Shown here: positions 45,159-54,785 of the stretch, in pieces
Layout: each line of letters opens with the position of its first letter
Position numbering within the stretch: position 1 is the stretch's first letter
DNA from: Cryptomeria japonica
Taxonomy: Eukaryota; Streptophyta; Pinopsida; Cupressales; Cupressaceae
Assembly (NCBI RefSeq): GCF_030272615.1
Contig: NC_081408.1
Span: 199,501,341-199,561,340 of the forward strand
DNA: 60,000 nucleotides
Direction: 5' to 3'
Position numbers and translations under genes: made by a program
The notes under the pieces: model-generated
Seen by the model: only the letters and a program-made list of their open reading frames with translations
Databases searched by the model: none
Told to the model about the DNA's origin: nothing

Positions 45159-46323
45159 ATCCTTTCTGATTATTCATAGTTAGATCTGAAAATTGGATTC
45201 CTTGATTACATTTCCATGTTTGATCTTTTGCAAAATTTTAGAGGTTAATTGCATAAAAACCTTAAATTTTCTTTTTAAGTAATTAAACTTGTGAAATGTT
45301 TAATTCTTAAATGCTTGTTTCAGATCTGCCCTTCTATTACAAATTGTCAATTCATATTTGTGCATTAATTTTGAAAATTAAGTGGTTAAGTGTCAAAACC
45401 CTAATTTTTGAAACCCTCTTGATTCAACCTTTGTCCGACAATTTCACTAATCAAAACATTTCCAAATCAGCTGTAACTTTGGATTCCGCAATAAAATCAT
45501 AATATCTTTCATCCCTGAAAATTTGGAAAAAAGTTGCGAGGACCGTGTGCACTCCGAGCGCCATCGTGCCCGACATTTTTTTCGAAATTTCAGGAGCTAG
45601 ATCTTACTGTATTTTTCTGCTAAAATCCAGAATTTTGGCTGATTTTATCAATTTTAACACCTTCAAAATTACAGTCAAAGTTGGTCTAGCGATTGCTTGG
45701 ATTGAGGCTTCTAATCATTCAAAAATTGTTGAAATTAAAATTCATATCAAAATTGTGTTTCTTACTGTCCTAAATCTGAAAAGTGTGTTAGCATTCATTC
45801 GAAATGTCAATGCTTTATTCAAATTTTTGCAATTTGTGACTTTTGAAATTAAGTGCTTAATTACAACAACTTTGATTTCTGCTTTCAAAATTGAATTTTG
45901 CATGAAATTGAGTCAACTTTCAAATTTCAAAACTTGCATTGCTTTTGGTATTCCCTCTAAAATCATAAAATTCAAAATTTCAGGTTCCCTCTCTTTTTCA
46001 AAATTCAAATTTTGCATTTTTCGACAATCTTGGTAGGGTTCAATTTTGAGATTGCAACTTTAATTTGGCCTATCTACAGATCGTAAAATCACTCAATTTT
46101 TTCAGGTTAGCTGTAAAATCATCATAACTTTCATCCCTGCAAATTTTGAAAAAAGTTGCGAGGACCGTGTGCACCCCGAGCGCCACGGTCCCGGACATTT
46201 TTTCTGAAATTTCGGGAGATTGTCCTGATTGTATTTAACAGCTTAAATCTAGAAGATTGGCTGGTTTTACTGAAATTTGCTACCTCTAAAATTCAAAATC
46301 TTCTCTCTCTCTCTCTTTAGTGC
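45159..46323 (+). other. F 5' leader with two copies of the palindromic-core module
   Basis: Untranslated leader of 1.16 kb, AT-rich. A module of about 150 bp occurs twice, around 45470-45630 and 46105-46265. Each copy has a TGTAA..AAAATCAT segment, ATTTGGAAAAAAGTTGCGAG or a close variant, the 30-bp core (45540-45569, 46162-46191) and a CATTTTTT..GAAATTTC tail. The same module is in the D LTRs around 26010-26130. A CT repeat lies just before gag (46303-46318). Confidence 0.75.
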
Positions 46324-48510
46324 ATGAGTTTTACAACAATAAGCCCTACTTACACTATTCCCGTTAGACGAAGCCTTAGAATTAAGTCCTTCCAAGGTTT
46401 AATTACTGAGGAGATGGAACCTAATTTGAATGGTCTTTTTAACGAGGACATGGGTAATTCCTCTAATCCTCTTAATGATGAAGAAGCTCTCCATGAGGTT
46501 TCTATAGAACAACTTTCAGAATTGGATAACCAATTTGACGATTTTCGACAGTGGATGTCTCAAGAATACCCTGATAGTCAAGCTCTTCCTTTAATTGAGG
46601 GTCTAAAATGTATGCTTCAAAGTGATAAGAATGGAATTGATATTTTGCGTGGTATTGCACACATTGTGGATTCAAATGTGATGCCTATGAAAATTTGTGC
46701 CGAAACCTTAGGTTATACACAACCTCCTACTCAAGTCAATCATTCTATTCCCTTGATGACTTCTATTGCTAGCATACCTAATTTTACATCAAACATAATG
46801 ACTACTTCAACACAAGACATTCCTCCTATGATCACCAGTCATGGGGGCAATCCCTCTTCTTCAATCAACCCTCTTCCTTCATTCAATCCAACTTCTTCAT
46901 TCATTCCTTCAATAAGTGTTCCTATTATATCACCACAAATGAACATGACGCAAGGGGGCAATTCGTTTAACCATTCCATTCCTCCTTGTAGTGTTCCTCC
47001 TTTCCAATCATCTCCTATGACTAACTATCATAGTGTCCCACCACCTTACTCTCTACCTTCTTTCAATAACATAACACCTCCATCACAATCTAACACATCT
47101 AATATGAACTCTTCGACTGAAGCGACCATTAACAATCTTGCACAAACTGTCTCTTCTTTACAGCAACAAATTGCCTCTATGAATCAATCTAAGTTTAGTG
47201 TGCCCACATTTGATGTCACGAGCCCACTTTCTCTTGACATTGTTCGAGCTATCCCCCCTAAACATGTTGAAATTCCACATTTGGAGCTTTATAATGGTAA
47301 GGGTGATCCTCTAACACATGTTAAGACCTTTCAAACAATATGTACTGATTTTGCTTATGACCAAAGGTTGCTTGCAAAACTGTTTACTAGAACATTAAGA
47401 GACAAAGGCCTACAATGGTATTGCTCGTTGCCTTCCTATTCTATTACTTCTTTCGAACAACTTGCAAATGCTTTCGTTCAACAATTTCAAAACAATATAA
47501 GTCCTAAAGTTACTTTGATTGATTTAATGCATTGTAAACAAGGTGTTAAAGAAAAAGTGACTGATTTCATTGGTAGATATAAGAATTTGTATGCTCAAAT
47601 TTCTTTTCCAGTGCCTGACAATGATATTCAAAGAATCTTTATTTCTAATTTACAAAAAGATATTAGAGAAAAACTCCTGTTTTCTGAGTTTACTTCTTTC
47701 CAACAGTTGTGCACAACTCTTCACAATTATCAACTGACTGTGAGTCAAATGGAACAATCACATCCTATGGCTCCGAGTGATAAGGGTGATAGTAGTCAAC
47801 AACCATTTGGGAAGTTTAAACTGAACAGAGAGTCCATTAAATTCAATGAAAACATCATCAACAACAATGTGAATGCAGCATCAGGTGTGTCTCCTATTTC
47901 TAAGTTTTTCAAGAGAGAAAGAAAGTTTACTCCTTTGAATGAATCATTGCATAGTATTATGAATAAGTTATTGGAACAAAATGTGCTTACTCTTCCTCCT
48001 ATAAGGCAAATTGATCCTGCAAAGATTAATTCACCTTATTTTGATAACAAATCTTTTTGTCAATTTCATCGTCAACCTGGGCATGATACTGAAAAATGTT
48101 TTGCTTTAAAGGGGAAAATTCAAGATTTGATTGATAATAATACTATCTCTGTTTCTGGTGTGAATGATGAAGGCAACAAATCTGTAGCTCTTCCTAACCA
48201 AAATCTTCAGATTTTTACTGATCCATTGCCTTCTCATACCTCTAATGCGATTGATACTACTGATTCCTCTATCTCACCTGATGATCTCGTGTCTATGACT
48301 CCGAATGTGATTAATTTTGTGGAGCAACAGAAAATCCCTAAAGAACCTTCCATCACATTTGATTCCAGTGAAACTATCAGGGCACCTGATGGTCCTTTAT
48401 ATATAGTTGCAAAAGTCAAGAACACACCTTGCCGTGGAGTGCTTATTGATCCTTCTTGTATGGTTAATGTCATTACTGAAGAATTTATTTTTACTTTTCA
48501 ATTGAATTAA
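46324..48510 (+). CDS. F Gag with start of protease (728 aa, open)
   Basis: ATG 46324 directly follows a (CT)n run. The frame is intact to TAA 48508-48510. Residues 1-300: acidic start, then a Pro/Ser/Asn-rich spacer and a short coiled coil (TINNLAQTVSSLQQQIASM). About 315-480: retrotrans_gag capsid region with HLELYNGKGDPLTHVKTF, LQWYCSLPSYSITSFEQL, KVTLIDLMHCKQGVKEKVTDF. About 579: CQFHRQPGHDTEKC followed by LKGKIQDLIDN, the Tat-type zinc-knuckle-like block. About 703: GVLIDPSCMVNVI, corresponding to LIDGGSGLNI of C but with the catalytic D-[GST]-G degraded to D-P-S. Gag would assemble particles, perhaps in trans for other elements. Confidence 0.85.
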   Translation: MSFTTISPTYTIPVRRSLRIKSFQGLITEEMEPNLNGLFNEDMGNSSNPLNDEEALHEVSIEQLSELDNQFDDFRQWMSQEYPDSQALPLIEGLKCMLQSDKNGIDILRGIAHIVDSNVMPMKICAETLGYTQPPTQVNHSIPLMTSIASIPNFTSNIMTTSTQDIPPMITSHGGNPSSSINPLPSFNPTSSFIPSISVPIISPQMNMTQGGNSFNHSIPPCSVPPFQSSPMTNYHSVPPPYSLPSFNNITPPSQSNTSNMNSSTEATINNLAQTVSSLQQQIASMNQSKFSVPTFDVTSPLSLDIVRAIPPKHVEIPHLELYNGKGDPLTHVKTFQTICTDFAYDQRLLAKLFTRTLRDKGLQWYCSLPSYSITSFEQLANAFVQQFQNNISPKVTLIDLMHCKQGVKEKVTDFIGRYKNLYAQISFPVPDNDIQRIFISNLQKDIREKLLFSEFTSFQQLCTTLHNYQLTVSQMEQSHPMAPSDKGDSSQQPFGKFKLNRESIKFNENIINNNVNAASGVSPISKFFKRERKFTPLNESLHSIMNKLLEQNVLTLPPIRQIDPAKINSPYFDNKSFCQFHRQPGHDTEKCFALKGKIQDLIDNNTISVSGVNDEGNKSVALPNQNLQIFTDPLPSHTSNAIDTTDSSISPDDLVSMTPNVINFVEQQKIPKEPSITFDSSETIRAPDGPLYIVAKVKNTPCRGVLIDPSCMVNVITEEFIFTFQLN

Positions 48511-49275
48511 GTGATCTATGACAAAACATATGTGATTGTGAAATTATTTGATGCATTTTCTTCTCCTGCAATTGGTTCTATTACATTTCCTATTGAGGTC
48601 CGTAACAAATCCCTTGATGTGAACTTTGCTATTATTCCATCTTCCGAACAATTTCGTGTGAAGCTTGGCTATCCTTGGCTATCTTCCATGAAAGCTATTG
48701 CTTCTCCTATTCACAAGTGTCTGAAATTTCCCCATAATGGTGAAGTTGTTATTGTCAATCATAGTCTCTTTAAACCAGCTGAAAGAACTTCTAGCGTTCC
48801 TATTGATTATTTTTGGCCTAAACAATTCCAATCTCTTCCTCCGCGAAGTGATCATCTTTTCAAATCTTATCAAAAGTGGAAAAAAGATATGATCCTATCT
48901 CTAAGTGAACCTAGAACACCCAAACTTGACATTCCTATCATTCTTGAGAAGGAAGTTCTTCCTTTGAAAGATAAAACTAATGTCTTTCCTCAAGAAGATT
49001 CCCAACCTATTCCTATGGATGTGACTATGCCTATATCGAATAAACCTTCTAAAAGTAGACCTATCCCTCCTCGTCATGATGGACTTGGTCTCCTTCCTAA
49101 ACCAAATATTCCTCCCTTATATGGAGCAGTTCCTCCTCCTTCCTCTTATGGAGAGAAGAGACCTTCCTCTTCTCCTATTATTCAACCTAAGAGACCACAA
49201 CCTAAACACCCAAGTGATAAGGATGAGAACATTCCTCCTCCTCAATCTTCTCAACTTGCTACTAAGACTAGATGA
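48511..49275 (+). pseudogene. F protease remainder and linker
   Basis: Same frame as gag after one TAA. Begins VIYDKTYVIVKLFDAF; contains VKLGYPWLSSMKAIASP then HKCLKFPHNGEV (about 48658-48745), parallel to LLGRP..MQAIT..HQCVKFPHEGKE of C (36840-36740), so it is the retropepsin C-terminal block plus linker. It then has a Pro/Lys-rich part with a G-patch-like RHDGLGLLPKPN (about 49070). It stops at 49273-49275 where RT would be expected to follow. The TAA at 48508 could be read through or be a mutation. Confidence 0.75.
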
Positions 49276-49767
49276 AATCGTTCTACACGTGAATGCCGAT
49301 GAAAGCGTCATCTTAGAGCTCAGGCAGCTGCCTCTCAAACTTTGCAATCCCCAAAAACACCTTCAACAAGCATTATTCCATTTTCTCCTCAGCCAACAAT
49401 TGAGCCGAAATCTCCTAAACATAAGATGCATGATGGTCTTGATCCTATGCGAGTTAAAGATCCTATTTTCATAAATCTTGATGATGATATAGATGAAAAT
49501 TTTATTCATGATGCAAATGTTACTCCTGTTCATTCTGATAGTGAATATGAACTTGTTGATATTGATAACCATTTATCTAATGAATTTTCTAAAGCACTTA
49601 TCCTAGCTCCTAGACAAGAACACCGCGGCTTGGGATATGAACATAGCCCTTGTTTGGATCTTGTGATAGCTCCATCTGCTGTGTTGGATGTTCCTCCTCT
49701 AGCGTGTTCCCTACCTTCCCGAAACATTGATCAGCAAGATCGGGGGGTAGATGATGTGCTAGACTAG
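49276..49767 (+). pseudogene. F C-terminal tail ORF
   Basis: Continues the same region after two close stops (49273, 49300). The open part 49342-49767 is Pro-rich then acidic (DDDIDENFIHDANV), with SYELVD and a RGLGYEHSP segment, and ends GVDDVLD. It is the remnant of the linker seen in C before RT. No enzyme domain. Confidence 0.55.
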
Positions 49768-50493
49768 TTTCATTAGCATAGCAGATTCTCTCCCCTCTCT
49801 TTTGTTACTTCTTCTATGTGTTATTCTCATTCTTCTATTTGTTGTCCTTAGTGTTGTCTACTTGAGGACGATGCAAAGCATTGAGATCTCTCGATCTCTC
49901 TCATGTTGACTCAAAAGACACATGTGTTCCCTTCTTCTAGGTGACCTTCCTTGATTGGGGAATGAAGAACAATTATGCATACATACATATGATATACATG
50001 AATTATCATACAGCATACTGACCCCAAGGAAAACGAAGTCACCTTGTGCTTTGTGTTTTGTGTCTATTATCCTTGGGCTTATCTCACACTTGGGGGCTAA
50101 ATCCTTGTGATAATGTGCTCCTTTCCTTTCTCATTCTTATATGTATCACTACCTTAAAGCAATCACCCCCGATGAGGCGTGTGCGATCGCTTTAACGTAG
50201 GGGGGCATACATCCCGTTCATATCTTTTCAAGATACTTGAAAATTTCTTGACAAATTTAGCTTTGCCTTGAAAATTTTTGATATCTTTCTTGCATGACTC
50301 ATAGTGAGGGAACCTTACTACTGACAGTCATGGTTCTCCCTCGTGATCTTCCCTTTTACTTTGTCAATCGAAGTCGTAAGATCCTTAGTCCACTGGGGGC
50401 TTGGTGTATCTTGCCTCCTTGACGTGGTGAAAGTTTTTCAATGTTGTTTCCTTGTACTTTACCGGAAGTATGAGCGTACGCTTATACTCCCGC
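49768..50493 (+). other. F 3' untranslated region
   Basis: Non-coding. Contains an extra purine tract CTTGGGGGCTAAAT (about 50090-50103) very similar to the PPT, another near 50391-50399, and GTAGGGGGGCATAC (50196-50209), shared with D. Confidence 0.65.
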
Positions 50494-50509
50494 TAAAGTG
50501 GGGGCTAAA
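50494..50509 (+). promoter_or_regulatory. F polypurine tract
   Basis: TAAAGTGGGGGCTAAA directly before the 3' LTR. Confidence 0.88.
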
Positions 50510-51789
50510 TGTAGCATCCTAAAATTGCGACACTTGCAATTTTGACCGCATTTGGGTCTTCGCGATGGTGATGCAACACTAAACCTGAATGGAGACCCCG
50601 AAACTTGCTCATGACACCAAAAACTGCATTTTTCCAGCACCCTGCCTGATCCTCCTTGCACCCTGCTATCCCGGGAGGTGGGACCAGAGCGCCCAGCGCT
50701 CTGGTCCTTCAGGACCAGCGCCTTGGTCCCCCAGGACCATGGCGCCCAGCGCCCTGGTCCCTGGCCCTATTTTGGGCCCGGTCTCCTATGGGACTTCGGG
50801 CCTTTTTGTTTGCAAATTGGAAAATAGCATTTCCTGGTTGGCCTAAGGTCGGGAAAATCAGTCTTTTAACCCTAATTGGCAAGTATAAAAACTACTTTTC
50901 CTCTCCCATTTTGAAGGTCGAAAAGAGGAAGGACATATGTGTACAAGACGCGGAAATGATATTCAAACATTCAAGCATTCAAGCATTCAAGCATTCAAGC
51001 ATTCCTTCAAGCAATTGATCATTCTAAGTCTCCATTCAAGGCTAAGTGTTGCATTCAAGACAAGGATTCAACCATTGAAGAGGAGATCACATATTACAAC
51101 ATACAACATACAACATACAACAAACAACAACATCTATACCTTCGCATATAAGGATACAAACATCCTTTCAACAAGGTATTAGTACTTGTTTTACATTACA
51201 TTTATTGAATTTCTCATTTCTTGGTTAATTCCAAAACTGGGGTTTGACCTAAGGGCAAACCCCTAATCCCTAACCCCCCAATCGTCTTCGCTTTTATGTG
51301 TGTAGGTTGCAGGTACGCAGCTGAAATTGGAGATCTGGAATCCTTGTGTAGAGACGAACAGATCCCCCTTCGTTTTGCGGATTTTTCGGAGGACCGTGTG
51401 CACGCCGGGCGCCATCGTCCCGTCAACTTTTGCTCAAATTTGCAGAACAGCACCGTCTCGACATTTTACTACTAATTCTAGGTCCGCAGCTTCATATCAT
51501 AGCCCTAACTCAGTTTATATGCGAATCTTTCTCACTTTCTATGCATTCCTAGTTCAATCTTTCTATCTACATTCTTTACAAAAGAGGGTATCCTTGCTAT
51601 CACAACCCTTGAAACTCATATAGAATCCAATCTTGCATTGCGTGGGATTGGATCTTGTGGGTTTCAACCCCTCTTTTGAATGTAAAGTCCCTCCTAAGTG
51701 AAAACCATCAACCCTAGTGACTCTCCCTTCTCTCTCCTTGGAGTTGGGGAGGGGAGAACGACCAGGGTTCGATTATTTTCCGCTTTACA
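50510..51789 (+). repeat. F 3' LTR (1280 bp)
   Basis: Collinear with 43841-45136. Differences include the 9-bp loss in the middle cassette, a shorter CATACAA array and scattered substitutions. Followed by TSD GTTTT. Confidence 0.95.
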
Positions 51790-51794
51790 GTTTT

Positions 51795-51990
51795 GAGTTA
51801 TGTGTATTGTGTTTGTTTTATTCCATATTTTTTGGAGAACATGACGAGACTAAGGTGTAGGCATTAGAGAGGGTTATGGTAGTGGCTTCCAACAAAGGCT
51901 GGGGCACAAAGGAGCCACTAGGATAACCCATTGGGGAGTCATGAAAAAAAGTGAAAATAAATGAAACATTGGTAATTAATTAACCAAGAT
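51795..51990. other. Unassigned DNA between F and the solo LTR
   Basis: About 200 bp without recognisable coding or repeat features. Confidence 0.5.
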
Positions 51991-51995
51991 AATGG

Positions 51996-53190
51996 TGTTG
52001 GCCATTTGGTGGAATTGATTATGTGTTGCATTGATGTTTTGTCATTGATGCCAACACTAGTTGTTTGGATGCTTTACCGACACCCTTTGGGTCTTGGTAG
52101 GTTGATTGGTTTTTGGTTGATTTGGATCCAACATGATCTAGTAGACTTCATTATGATTTGGCTATGGAATTGTCTTGTTCATGATACTCATGTTCATATT
52201 CTGTAAGTTGGTTCTGGTTTGGTAATCAGATGCTATCCTATTTACTTAGAAGCTTGGTTTATAGTTCTGACGAGGGTTTCACCAGCAAAGCTTTTGATGA
52301 ATTACATAAGTGGTGTTGGTGCAAATTTTGGTGGAGTTTAAGGATGTTTTTGGTGATCATGTTCGAGACTTGGTGGATCGAGATCATTGTTGTAGCATGT
52401 GGACCTATATTGGGTCCCGGTTTATCTAGGTTATGGACCAACTGTAATGTAACATGTGGATTCGACCTCTCGATGTGTTTTCGAGATGTCTTATGTGTTG
52501 GATATTATTTGTTTGGTCTAAGGCCGAAATGGTTTGTAATTATGTAATCGGTTTATTATTTGGTGGCCGACCTAATTGTTTATGGTCGAGGGTTTGCATA
52601 TATAGATGTAAGATCTCATTGTAGATCATATATGATTATGGGAAAGGAATGTAATGTGCGAATAATGTAATATCATTCAGACAAAGGATTTGGTCAATTA
52701 TTGGAGATTGAATTGGGTTTATATAATAGGATTTAGTCCTCCAGTATTGAGCTGAACTGGAACTGTACTCAGGCATAGGAGATGCTATCTTTTGCAGTTC
52801 AACACTTCTCCAAAATGTAGTTTGGATTTCTATGTAGTCAGTGAGGCTCCTTTTGTGATGAGCAGTGCGCTCTAGGCTATTGGCCTTCCTATAAGTGCGG
52901 ACCCCTCAATTATAATTCAGATACTTACTGCAGAAGTATTATCTGACTGTGGGTAGACTTCCCACCGTAGTTTTTCCCTTTATCGGGTTTTCCATGTATA
53001 AATCTTGGTGTCACGTGGATGGTATTTATTCTGTGATTATTGTTTATGCTTAAATGGTTTAACTGCTATTTCGGTATTAAATTTTTCAGGTTCCGGTATT
53101 AAATTTTTAATTTTTAATGGTTCCGATAATTTATGACAAGTGATTCACCCCCCCCTCAGTTTGTCTTCTGGTTATTTGAGCTATCTAACA
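51996..53190 (+). mobile_element. Solo LTR related to the A family
   Basis: 1195 bp, starts TGTTGGCC and ends TATCTAACA, with perfect TSD AATGG at 51991-51995 and 53191-53195. The second half resembles the A LTR in plus orientation: GATGAGCAGTGCGCTCTAGG, GTTTTTCC..GGTTTTCCATGTATAAATC and GTGATTCACCCCCCCCTCAG before the end. The first half differs, so it is a related family, not an A copy. CATATATAGATG near 52594 may be its TATA box. No internal region flanks it, so it arose by LTR-LTR recombination. Confidence 0.88.
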
Positions 53191-53195
53191 AATGG

Positions 53196-53855
53196 AAGCC
53201 CCTCTCATGCCTTGAGTTCTCATAAATAATAAGGATGACTTGGGAAGACCTAGCCATCCATAGGGTGTTGATTTGGTGTGATTGAGTTTGCTTATCTCTT
53301 GGAGAGAACCTTGGTTATGCATGAGCCATACCTTTAAGCTACACAGTGACACTCCATCTCTTTCTCTCTAATATTGAAACCCCTAAGTAGTTGAATAGAA
53401 TCTGAAAGATGATTATTTTTCTATTGCTGTTGACTTATTGATAGATACTTGGATGCCATGTTCTCTTGTTTCTTGGATTTTTTGATATGCTTGTGATTGG
53501 ATCATGTATTCTTCATTCTTGGATGTTCTTAATCCTTCTCACATTTGTTTTGTGCGTGTGCATGTGTTTGGGCCTTGTGACTATTTCCTTGCATGAGGGA
53601 GTGAATCTTTTGATTCCACATGGTTGGGTGAAGAGTATACCACCATTAGGGTTTAGAAGATATAAGACCAAGAACAATCAAAGGAATCTTATATCATGTA
53701 TTTACTTATGATTTTTAGTTGATTCATTGAAATATAAATTTTATATTGAAAGGACATTTGAGTCCTTATGTAATACAACTATAATATTGAATATTGGACC
53801 TCTCTTTTTGAGATAGATGTATCTAGATGGATTATGATAGGTATTATGAATCATT
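53196..53855. other. Unassigned DNA between solo LTR and A2; no gene recognised
   Basis: AT-rich. An 81-codon plus frame at 53466-53711 begins with a hydrophobic stretch but has no homologue I can name and no supporting context. Confidence 0.5.
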
Positions 53856-53860
53856 TAATG

Positions 53861-54524
53861 TGTTGGAATCCAAGAACACTGAGAGGGGGGAGTGAATCAG
53901 TTTTCTACTAGAATGATCAATTTTAAGCTTATTAAAACATGCATTCACCAACTGGTATACCGACACATATACGATTGAAAGAAGTAAAGAAACCAATAAG
54001 CTAATCACACAAATGAATACCATAACATAGAGAACTAAACTTTGAAAACCTCAAAGAGGAAAAACCATGGTGGGATTTGTGACCCACAATATCAATCCAC
54101 TGGCCATATGAAAAGATATTACAAAATATAGGGGCGTGCACTTGTAGGAAGGCTTACATCCTAGATCACACTGCTCAATCACAAAAGGACACTCATTGAC
54201 TACATATAAATCTAGACTACAATCCAGAGAAATGATTGAACTGCAAAGATAGCATCTCCTATGCCTGCATGAATATCAAAATTAATTGCCGATATCGGAT
54301 CTCCTAAATGATGTTGGCCTCCAATATCGATAACCTGAATGTGAACCATATCGGCCTACAATGTCGGTAACCAAAGAATTCTTTCTAACCGATGAAGATA
54401 CCTACTGGTGCCGGTGCTGATGAAGTGCCTACTGGTACACTACTAAACCAAAATATGAAGCCAGAACATGTTTCCATCAATGAAAACATATTGAAACCAA
54501 TCAATTGAGTGTTAACTGCCAACA
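53861..54524 (-). repeat. A2 3' LTR (664 bp, internally deleted)
   Basis: Starts TGTTGGAATCC and ends TGCCAACA. Matches the A2 5' LTR up to CTCCTATGCCTG (about 54266), then jumps; relative to the A1 LTRs about 270 bp are missing. Confidence 0.85.
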
Positions 54525-54538
54525 ATCTCCCCCTTTGG
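54525..54538 (-). promoter_or_regulatory. A2 polypurine tract
   Basis: The minus strand reads CCAAAGGGGGAGAT, identical to A1. A repeat of the core lies at 54693-54703. Confidence 0.8.
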
Positions 54539-54785
54539 CATTGATAGCAACACTCATGTGAAAAATGATAATGGTTTTCATTTGTTGGTTTCATCCTCAG
54601 CCTGCTCCCCCTGAGTTGAATATTCATCTATGATTATAATCAATACAAAATACTCCATACCTCCATATCTCTTGAATATTTTTCACCTATACCTCCCCCT
54701 TTGACATCAATGCCAACCAAAAATACCAAAAACCAAAAATCAAGATTAAAAATGAAAGACTGTACAAGGAATGTCCCAAAATACC

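Larger units (their letters stand above)
43841..51789 (+). mobile_element. Element F: LTR element with gag-protease only (TR-GAG type)
   Basis: 7949 bp, plus strand. LTRs 43841-45136 and 50510-51789 (1296 and 1280 bp), perfect TSD GTTTT (43836-43840, 51790-51794), PBS 45140-45158, PPT 50494-50509. The interior has an intact 728-codon gag, a protease-like continuation and a tail, but no RT, RNase H or integrase over 46.3-49.8 kb. Gag and the post-protease block resemble element C, so it is a Tat-lineage non-autonomous element. Confidence 0.93.

Noticed and set aside
52006-52547. Two plus-strand ORFs of 66 and 105 codons with hydrophobic stretches
   Set aside because: Both lie inside a solo LTR with perfect TSD and have no recognisable domain.
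53466-53711. 81-codon plus ORF with hydrophobic start
   Set aside because: Isolated, not conserved elsewhere in the window, no domain.
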